DNA of 64,000 nucleotides from Symbiodinium natans. Lineage: Eukaryota; Sar; Dinophyceae; Suessiales; Symbiodiniaceae. The notes under the pieces were generated by a model that saw only the letters and a list, made by a program, of their open reading frames with translations, did no database searches and had not been told where the DNA came from. Both the position numbers and the translations under genes were made by a program. Where the stretch lies: contig CAJNDS010000631.1 in NCBI GenBank assembly GCA_905221605.1, positions 37,821-101,820 on the forward strand. Reading direction: 5' to 3'. Shown one piece after another: positions 11,801-22,648 of the stretch; the first letter of the stretch is position 1; the number at the start of each line of letters is the position of its first letter.

Positions 11801-14800
11801 ATGTGTGGCAGGTTCTACTGGAGTGCTGTGTGGTGAGTGCCCGGCACAGTGGGCCAGAGACGATTATCCCGAGTATTGCCGCCAATGCCCAGCTGATGCT
11901 TCGATGGATCTTTCCGTGCCTTGCTCGAATCCTAGTCCCTAGAGTCCTCATAGTCAGCAATCTACCACGCCCCTGACCCTGAAGCGCTTTGCCGTTCGTA
12001 TTAGGCTTTGTTCGGTTTGGGTGGCATCTTGCAAGTATGGCAAACACAGCGGGTCAGTCTAGGTGCCGATAGCAGTAGCTAGAAAGCCTGGAAGCAAGGT
12101 GGCTGGAGGTGCACGGCTGACAGCAGGGGTTGCTGTCGGCATGAAACATATAATTTGGCAAAGGGTGTTCAGTATTCTTGGCTAGCAGATGGTTTCCTGA
12201 AGCTCGAACTTGGCGGCGGCCACAGCTCCGCATTGGTGAAACCAGAGCATGTGCGTAGATCAAGCTCTGTTGAGATAAGTTTGCCATCCTCTCCGACATC
12301 GGCCAAAAAGTGTTCATGAACTTCATTGTGGCGGCAATGGCGGCAACCTCTGCGGTGAAAGGCAGCGCCAAACTTCACACGAGTATGATCCGCAGCCAGG
12401 ATGCATTGCTGTGGATGATGTAGGCTCGACAAGTCAGAAGATGTGGGGGTTTGAGGGTATTAGGGGGTAATGGGGGAGAAATGGGGATATATTGGAAATC
12501 CCCTCTTTTTTCTTCCCCCTCTCTCTCTCTCATTCATTTTGCCGTGTGGGACGCAGCACTGCTGATCGCTTCCGGCTCCTTCTTAGGGGTGTATACACCA
12601 ACTACACACGATACAAGTAATCTCCATAGCATCTGAGATGGCTCGGATGGCTCAGCTGATTGGACATAAGAGAAGCATGCTGCCAGTCTCTTTCCTAGTA
12701 AGGTCTCGGAACTCAGTGGATGGCTGCTTGCGTCTCGGCTGTGCCTGAAAGCAGGAGGTGCTTTCAACACCATGTGATGCTTACTTCAGGAGTGATGTTG
12801 ATTGTTTTCCAGGCTCTGTCCTCACACAGTTCAACCTGGAAAGACTGCCTGGTTTCGAGTGGTCCCAACAAGAAGCTGCAATGGCACAACTCGCTGCCTG
12901 CGCGGAGTCCAATTCCACTACTTGTGAAACTGGACCCCAGGCAAAGCAATTTTGCACATGTCCTGTCTTGTTGACTACACGGAGCTCTGTGTTGTACAGT
13001 TGGCCTTGCCGAGTGCGTCAGAAGCAGCTGTGTTAGTCAGGGCATGTCAGGGCACAGGCCTGCTTAGTTGCTCTGCGATTCAGATTCGGGCAGGCGGCAA
13101 CCTTCCCATGGCCGGAAGAGGTTTCGAAAGCAATGTCTGACGTCTTTGCGGTCATGAGCCTTGTGTCGGGACCTGAGGTCCCGCCGTTCCATTCGAGTAG
13201 ACTCAGTAGACCTAAGTACACAGTTCAGGCAGGTCACATCAGGGCGTAGCTGTGCTGCCAGAAGTTGTGACTACTTCCGTTCACTGGTCGATAGCAGCCA
13301 GCCGTGTGTCTAGACGTGGCTTGACCTGGAGAACTGCGTTCGCTGCGAGCCCAGGGGCAGGTGACATCATTGTCTGAGGCCCCGGCTGGCAACCGTACAA
13401 TTTGCGGCGATGTGCAGAGCTGGTCAACTGTTACCGAGCAGCCGGATGATGACGCTTGGACAAGGTCTCTTTTCGAGCAATCTTGTATGGGCATGAGCCA
13501 CCATGAGCCACCCATGCCAAGGACCATGGTCGCCCCGGGCATATACTTTGTCAGCAGCCCCATCATCGCTATCATCGCCTTGTTTATGTTCTCAGCATTT
13601 ATGGTGTATGTTGTTACACCTGCTGCGGGCTGGGTTGGGCTCTTCTTCAATGACGCCGCCCGCGACAAAAAGAAACGAGCAGGCTTGAAAAAGAAAGCCG
13701 TAGATGTTTTGGTGGACGTCCTGCCGGAAAAGGGTCTCACCTGGCGTGACGTCGAGGACCGACAGACTCTAGTGTCCCAGTCTGCAATCAAGTGGCATGT
13801 GTTTGTCAGTTCCTTGATGTTCCTTGCAAAGCATCAGGCTCTGAGCACGCCACACAACAACAAGGGTGGGGAATAGCGCGCTCGCTCACAAATTATCTGG
13901 GAGGGGGAAGGACACCGACATTTCAGATAGAGGCGGACACTTCGGACCGTGAAGCAGGATCCGAAATCACGTGCCCACGGCGATCCTGACCTCGTAGGGG
14001 GTAGAAGTAAATGAAATAGGAAAGCAGAATTACAGAAATAATGACGAGAAATAGAAAGAGAGATGCATAAATACATAAAGAGAGAACAACCGAACGACAG
14101 AACGAGATAAGCTAAACAGAAAGCAACGACGAAACGAGTAAAAAAGGACAGCGCGAGAGACATGGAGGACAGAATGAGACTATTCCAGCATTGACTTCCA
14201 ATCTTCCCCGCATTTTGTTTTGAACCATGCGATCTTTTGCTGTATAGAGCATCATGCCATCCGGAGAGATTGTTTCAAAAACATGTCACGAAAGCTAGCT
14301 CCTTGGTGCTCGCGAGAGTTGTCGTTTACAAGTCTTCTCTCTCTAGTGTTCAGCTGGGTCAAAAAGCGACCCCGACCCTTAGTGGTATGAAAATCAAAGA
14401 GATAAACGGCTGTGGGGGGGGGGGGGGCCCCCCCCCCCCCTTATAGGATTGACAGAATCAATCTTAAGGTGTCCCCCCCCCATTCAGGGTCGCCCCTAAT
14501 TGATTTCTGGGGAGCCCCCCCCCCCCCCCCTTTTCAGCCCACCCCCCCCCCCCTTCTTGGTCAGGCCTGCTGTCGAGCTGTAAGGTTCTCCTGCCTGACT
14601 CAAAAATAGCTTGCTTGTCAGCCGGGTCTCTAGCTTTCGTAGCCCAGATCTCAAGTGAGCATTTGCTTGGCAAATGGAGTTGGGGCCGGCAGCTCTCCCC
14701 CCCCCCTCATTTTAAAGTACGTGCAGGGTTGCTTTAAAGAGAATCGTGCTATCAAGAGGAATAACGTTCGACAACGAAAAGCACACGAATCCAGGGGGCC

Positions 14801-17800
14801 TGATTGTGTTCCCTTGGCCACCGGTTTTACAGCCGCTCCGGCTTGCCTTAGCGGACATCGCACCATCAAGAGGAGTTGCATCACAAGAACGTGTCGTGAA
14901 CCCTTTCCAAACCCATGCGTTTGCACATTTCTAGCGCGCACCAAGTGAGCTTGCTTGGGTGGTCTGGCTCTCTGAAGGCCTGGCCGTACTCAGGTGTTGC
15001 TCACAGTCAAACAAAACACACGTATGTCTTCTGCATTCTTCCACGCAGCTTCCGTGATCTTTCCCCATGCCACTTTTTCGGGAAAGAGGCTGTCCTGGTC
15101 TTTGAAGCTTTGAAGGGTTGTATGCACTGGCAGGACTCAGGTTTCCTCGAGGAGGTAGACCTGACAATCCTGGAACATGGACTTCATGATCCGCGTGCGT
15201 TCATTGCAGGCGACGGTGCACACAAACCTGTTCTTTCCCCCTGTTGCATGCTGCTCTTGCTGCTCTCGCTATCTCCCTACCTTCACTGCCTCTGCTTGCA
15301 AAAGGTGAGATGCCCAATTCAAGGCCACTGGCAATCAGGATGTGTGCAGCTCTCAATCCGCGGTCTTTGGGTGGATCACTTGCCAAGCGCCGGATCTGTA
15401 AACTAGCCGCAAGTGTCCGTGTCCGCAGCAAGGCATACACAAAGCAATGTGTTCTGGCTATCTAGCCCCCCAGCCTGCACTCATTACCGACCTTCGCGAT
15501 CGCATTCTCTTTTGGGATCATTCCAGTGGAACCGTGCATCTAGTTTGTTCTTGTGTCCATTTCTCATCCAGGAACAGCTTTGCGAGAAGATACATCTTTC
15601 GCGGGATGAACTCTTCGAAGAACCCGAGTTCTTAACAGAGGGTATGGATGAGGACGGCTGTCTGGCCGCAAGTTGAAATAACCTTGTGCCTCACTGTTTC
15701 TCATGGGGTGATGGCCTTGTCGCAATGACAGCTTGGACGTGTGAGAAGTGACCATGCTCTTGTTTAGCGAGCCTTGTTTGGCAGCGAGTCTTGAGGTTTG
15801 ACGGACGTTATTGACGATCTGTTGCTTGGCTGCCATGTACGCGTCAAGGATGGCAGAAGATGGTATCAGCTCACAGCCTCTGATCGGTTTGAGGTCCTGG
15901 ACAACAACAAATACCGCACTGCAGGGTTTCGAACCTTGGCTTCAGAGCATAAAGATTCAAATAAGATAGAAGTATAACTTAACAATATGATATTCGAACA
16001 CAGCAACGCAACAGTACTGATATACTATACAACAATATAATCATACAATGAAGTATTACATGATAACATTTTGATATCTTAATATCTTAATATGATAATA
16101 TGATAATATGAGAACATGATAACATGATAACATGATAATATGATAATATGATAATATGATAATATGATAATATGATAATATGATAATATGAGAATATGAT
16201 AATATGATAACATGATAATATGATAATATAATAATATGATAATATGATAATATGATAATGTGATAATATGATAATATGATAATATGATAATGTGATAATA
16301 TGATAGTATGATAACATGATAATATGATAATATGAGAACATGAGAACATGAAAATATGAGAATATGAGAATATGAGAATATGAGAATATGAGAATATGAG
16401 AATATGCGAATATGGGAATATGGGAACCTGATAATATGACAATATGACAATATGACAATATGATAATATGATAATATGGTAATTTGATTATCTGATGGTA
16501 TGATAATATGAGAATATGATGATAGTATGATACTATGAGAATGTGATCTTTTATATATATATATATTTATAATATTACTTATCTTTTTTTGTTATACGTA
16601 TAGTGAAATATTAGTGTACTAATGTAATCATACAATAATAGTACTAATGTAATTATACAATAATATAGCATTATAGCGTTCTAAAGGCAGAATATCAGAA
16701 CAATAACACATACCAATAATACTAAAAATGTACAAAATACTATAAAAGACATTATATAAGAAGAGTTTAACATTAATATAATATTGTTATACTATTATAT
16801 GATTATATTGCTATAAGGTGTTTTTATTACATTGTTACATGTCATACGATATATTATTATGCTCTTGCTTTTGTTTCTTTCAGTACATTTGTACACTAAC
16901 AATACAAAAACACATGAGCGTATTATTTTAACAGTTCACAAATTTATGAAGAGCAGTAAGAATATAACAACAGGATATTATATTTATACAATAACGCAAA
17001 ACAATATCGTAGCAACCTGATTAAAACATTTCACTATAATCATATAACAAGAACATAACATAACCCTATAATCATATCATCATATATTGTGTAAAATACA
17101 ATAATAAATAATATTATAGTGCGCTATGGTTATGTAATGTTAAGCTGCTTTTTTTAAGGTTTAATAATAACGTAATATTAAAGCGTATAATTGTATAATA
17201 TAAAAGTAATACGATATACTATACTAAAAAAACAACAATATAACAATCTACCAATATGATAAACGCAAGATAATTATCCAATAATACCTTATTTGAACAT
17301 TTCAATACTGCAATGTTATCATAATATACTCATCATATTTGTATTATGATAATCGAAAAATAGTGAACGAACTACTCTAGTATATTAATATAGTAGCATA
17401 CTTTTCAAGAATAGAATGGCTATGGGCCCTTGCCTTCTTGAAAAAAACTGAAGAATGGGCTCTTGGGTTTGATAGGATCTAAAGAGGGTACACAAGGGGT
17501 CCCCTTTGAAGGGGCCATACGAAGGGACCATGTAGCCACCCTTAGAAAATACCATGATCTCAAGAGTATCATGATATCATCAAATCCCTGCCTTGCGAGA
17601 AGCTACAGGCTCGTCGGGCCTTGGCATGGAGGATGCGACATCGAATGCAGACCCGAGCAGCTGATTGGGGATTGGATGTGCGTGACGTCGCTCTTAGTGC
17701 TTCTCAGATTCTGATGAGGGCATAGCTTTGTACTTGTCGACCTACCTTGCTCTGCCCTTGCCTGCGTATGCCTGCGTGCGCTCTTTGGACAGTTGATGTT

Positions 17801-20800
17801 CATTTGCCCTCTAAGTGCCCCTCAATAACTTTGACCTCACATAAAGTGGATTGGACTGGAAGGTGGTCACGCGTGAGCCAATCGCCAGAGTGTCCGTTTT
17901 GGGAACGGGGTTAAGGCCAACCGAGCGTCAACGCTCCTCGCTCGACCCGGCATTTGCCAGGCAGTCTATTGTTCACTTCTCTGTCGGATCTGTCGTGTGG
18001 GGACTGCAGCCAACCAGGCCCACACCTGCAGTCACCAGCGCCAACAAATGGCCAAAGCCAAAGCGAAGTCAAAGTTGAGGCAAGTTGCCGAGGACCAAAA
18101 TGCCAAGCCAAGCGAGGTTCAGCCCCCTAATGCTTGGACTCTCCGTAAGCAAAGGGGGCAGGTCAATTTCAGGGATCTGCACCTTCAGGCGCAGGACCTG
18201 CTGCTGATTGTGCCGGATAGACCTGCATACGCCAATGCTGCACTGTCCTTCACTTCCTCTCTACACTCTCCACCCGCCCGAACAGCTTTAGAGTCTTAGA
18301 GGCCCCAGGCCCTGCCCGTGGAGCCGAACCCTCTGACTTTTAATGACCACTGTGCCGGTTCTCTTGCGGGGGATATCCCCGCCGCATATTTGGCGCAGCA
18401 CTCGCTTGACTCATGCCAAGTCTGTGGGCTCCTTGTCTCCCGCCGATATCACGGGGCCCACCCTCGTTGCCGGCCGACCGCCCGGGCCGCTGCGCCCCGC
18501 ACATTGGCCAACCACAACTTGATGGGCCCGACCTCGCCGAGGTCTTCCACAGCCGCATCCCCGTCCAGCGACATGTGCCTCGAGCAGCCCGCAGCGCCTG
18601 GGCGCAGTGCCTGGCCAGAGCTCTCGCTGCGGCCGCCGCCCAAAACACCTTAACTGCTTGGCGTGACCTGCTGATGTTGCCTAAAGCCATCCTCCGCTCC
18701 CCTCGCCGTGGCGGGTCCAAGCGGCGGGAGGAGGCCGCCCAGCAGACCCTGCGTCGGTGTCGACGCTGGCTTGAGGGCGAACGTGGTGAGCTCTGGGAAG
18801 CCTGCCCTGCCCGTCCCCGCTCTCGCAACCCTGTAAATGGCGAAGCCGCCAACTCCGCCCGCCAATCTCGCTGCCTGTCTCTTGCTGGTGAGGGCGAGCT
18901 CTCCCGGGCGTGCGCCGCCCTTCTTAGCCCACCGCTGCTCGCTGAGGACGGGGGCGTGCTCGACCAGCTGCGTGCCAAACACCCCTCGTGCCCGCCTGCT
19001 CGGCCAGGGCTTGTCCCGCTAGGGCCTCCCGCCCACAACCAGGTGCCTGACTTGTCTATCCAACAGGTCCTCACGGCCACTCGCGGTTTCAGGCGAGGCA
19101 GCGCCGCAGGGCCTACCGGCCTTCGAGGGGACCACCTCCGCGAAGCTCTCAGCACGCCACATTGCGACGAGGTCGGCCCACCTCACTGATGTTGTGCGCC
19201 TTCTGGCCTCCGGAGCTGCTCCCTCCGAGCTTGCGCCCCACCTCGCTGGTGCCACTCTCCATGCCATTCCCAAAGGGGCAGACGATGTTCGGCCCATCGC
19301 TGTCGGGGAGTGCCTGCGACGTCTTGTGAGCAAGTGTCTGTGCCAGGCCTACAAGGAGGATGCTAAGGCCGCCCTGTGGCCCTTACAGGTCGGGGTCGGC
19401 GTCCCTCTGGGCAGCGAGTCGCTGGTCCACACGGTGCGCCAGTGGGCGCACCGCAACGCTGGGCATGCCACCAACGTCATCCTGAAGGTTGACTTCCGCA
19501 ATGCTTTCAACACCGTTGATCGGGCCGCCCTTCTCCGGCAACTCCGCCGACACATGCCAGGTCTGTCTCCCGGGGCCGAGTGGACCTACGACCGGCATAG
19601 CCGCCTCCTGTTTGGCGACACTTGCCTGCTCTCGCAAACCGGTGTCCAACAGGGAGATCCGCTTGGCCCTCTCCTTTTTGCTTTGGCCCTCCAGCCGGCG
19701 TTGCAAGCTGCTAAGTCGGGGCCCGCCCCACCTGCGCTGGTGCTTGCCTTCCTTGATGATGTGTGCCTCGCTGGAGACTACCGGCAAGTCGCTGCAAGCC
19801 TTGCTCGTCTTGGGGCTGCCGCCCGACAGATCGGACTGGAACTCAACCCGACCAAATGCGAGGTCGTCACCTGCGGCGGTCCAAACAGCTGCGTTGACAT
19901 GCGGCTCTTCCCCGCTGGGGTGCAGGTTAACTCCTCTGGCGCCTTCTCCATTCTTGGCGCCCCTGTTGGTCAGCAAGCGTTCTGTGAGGCGTTCACCACC
20001 AAGGAGCGTGTGGAAAAGGCTCGGCCGCTTCTCACAGAGCTGGCAGCTCTCCCTGATGCACAAACTGCTCTGCTCCTGTTGCGGCGCTGCGCGTCTTTCT
20101 GTCGGGTCGCCTACGCCTCCCGGGTCACCCCTCCAGGCCTCCATAGCACTGCCCTCGATGCCTTCGATGCCGATGTCAGGGCTTGCCTTGAGCACATGTG
20201 CACTGGCCCTTTGCGTTCCGAGGCGTGGGCTCAGGCCACGCTGGCAACCTCCGTCGGTGGATTGGGCCTCCGCTCTACCCGACGGCATGCGCCCGCCGCT
20301 TACCTGGCCTCCCTGGTCAACACTGCGCAGGCGTGCGTTTTGTTGGACCCCGACTCGCCACCCACTCTGCCTACCTCGCAGCGATCACCGCCCACAACCA
20401 AGATGTCCTGCAGTCAGACCATTTGCGTGCGCCCGTGCCACTTACCACCCGGCAGCGTGAGCTGTCTCAGGCACTCGATCGCGCAGTGATCTCGCAGCTC
20501 CTTGCTCCGGGCCAAGGTCGTGAGGCCGCCATCTGCGCCTCCTCGAGCTTCCGGGCTCTGGGGCCTGGCTCCACGCCCCCCCCAGCGAGGCTCTTGGGCT
20601 CCATGTTGCGCCCCGCCTCTTCCGCGTGATGGTGCAGCTCCGCCTCCGCCTGCCCGTCTCTCCGGAAGACACGCATTGCCCCCTGTGCGACGGTGTCGCT
20701 GACAGCTTTGGCGACCATTCTCGTTGCTGCCCATGTGGCGGGGATCGAGTCAAGCGCCATAACCGTCTCAGGGCCGTGGTTGCTGCTCGAGTGCAGCGTG

Positions 20801-22611
20801 AGAACGCCCGTGCTGTGCTCCGTCGCCTGTCGCCAGGCGCGGGCGAGGCCCGCCCCTTCACTGACCCCTAAGCTCGCTTGCCGCTTGTCACACATCCCCA
20901 GCCCTCTCGCTCATCTGGCCTCCTGCCTTCGTTGAGGGTTTCTCCGGTTCTCCTGCATTCTGGCCTGCGCTTGGGTCAGTTGACCCCCCCACCCAGACAC
21001 CCATCTCCTGACTCCTGACGCCCTGTTCCATGCTCGCGTGCACCGAGCGCTGTAGTATACATCTTCGTTTCGTCTCGGCTGGGCCTTCCGCTCGCCTCCC
21101 CAAATCCAGACGGGGTTTTGACGCTCCTGCTTGCTCACAAGTAGTGACGTGGAGTTGTGTTCCTCTGAGGCCTTATGGCTTTGGAAGGCTATAGGTGTAT
21201 AGGATTTCTTGGTGGGCTCTTTACCCAAGAGCGGGTCAAGATCGAGGTAGTCTGTCGCTCCCCAAGATCCAAGACATGAGCCTGACTTTTAAAGCAGGCT
21301 CCCAAACAACTGCAAACCTGACTGCAAATGTGGGGGCCCGTAAATTGAGACTGCAGTTTGTGTAGCAAAAGCCTCTCAATCATTGCCGTATTCTTGCTGT
21401 ACTTGAGCTCAGGTTGCTGACAGCTTTGACACGCCAGAGAAGTTGCAGAAGGCAGCCGCATCTCGGTACAGAGTTGGGTCGTGACGTGCTGCATTTGTTT
21501 TTTTTGTCCGAGTTTAAGGATCCGCCTCTCCGTTCTGCAAGTGCATCTGAGGCCGATGAGCTGAGCTTCTATGGATTTGTTGCTACAAAGTGCGAAGAAT
21601 TGAGGCCCGCTTGCGCCCAAACAGCTGGCAACTACCGAGGTAAATTTGACGCTAAGCGACACGCCTCAGCCGGGGGGTCTTCATTGCAGAAGAGTCAAAT
21701 TTCCAGAGCCTTCGTTCCCTAAACCCACGCGAGTACCTGAACGGTGTGTGGGGGCGGGGGCGGGGGAGGATACAAAAGGTCGAGAATCAGAGAAGAGGGC
21801 ACCATTTCCCAGCCCCACGGGAAATGCGCCCATACGGAGGTGTTGGGATATTCCCCCCTATACTAACAGTCCTTAATTGGGATTGTAGTACCCACTATTA
21901 TAATCCCTATTGGTCAACGGCGAGGGGACTAAGGCTAAGGCTGTGTCGGCTAGCTGGGTACCCATTTGAGGCAAAGGGGTGGCGCACTGTTCTTGGACCT
22001 GGGAGGAGAATTAGGGTTTAGGGCGCAGAGCTTGCGGGGTCAAAAGGGGTACCAGCTGACTTCAGGAGTCTGGGTTCAAAAGGGGTACCTGCGACCCTAC
22101 CCAGACCTCTAAGGCCAAGACCTCAACTCAGCACAAACCGGTTGTTTGTGGTTGTTTGCATATGGTCCCACCAGCGGGTGTAGCTAGGGGCTATTGCTGA
22201 TGCATTGTGCTGAAACTAGGATGCTCGGTTAAGAACACAGCGTTTCTGTGAAGGAAGAAGCGCGGCGAAGAGGACACTGCCATTCAAGCAGCTTTGCCTG
22301 CCGAGAACACTGGGCTTGATCCGGAGACTCATCAAACAGCTGGCACGCATTCGTGGGTTCGTAAAGCTCAGTTGCACGGGGTGGTCGGTGCAGGCGGTTT
22401 TAAAGTCGCAACAGGATGTCTAGCACGCACACGCTTTGACACACCATTGCTCAGTCTTTGCATCTTTTGCCCAGGACACCCTAGACTTTGGTTTGTTCAC
22501 GTCGTGGCCAAGACCATCGCTTTTGCTGTCGCAGTGTGTGCCAGTAATTTGGGTTATGCTGCTGGCAATGCCGCTTGAGTGCAGCAAGGTATCAGCTCGG
22601 CTAGAAATACT

Positions 22612-22648
<37 letters not shown>

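Noticed and set aside
15057-15200. Frame reading QDSGFLEEVDLTILEHGLHD in the A1 intron
   Set aside because: Slight likeness to the LEEVGLTWQD segment of the second-helix exon, but that exon is accounted for and no splice-bounded partner exists in A2.
16056-16458. Three overlapping minus-strand frames rich in Ser, Tyr, His and Ile
   Set aside because: Produced by the TGATAATA satellite, which lacks stops on that strand in all phases.
18340-19155. 271-codon minus-strand frame opposite the LINE
   Set aside because: Antisense shadow of GC-rich reverse transcriptase coding sequence.
19383-20288. 301-codon minus-strand frame opposite the reverse transcriptase core
   Set aside because: The + strand carries clear reverse transcriptase motifs including FLDD; the minus frame has none.
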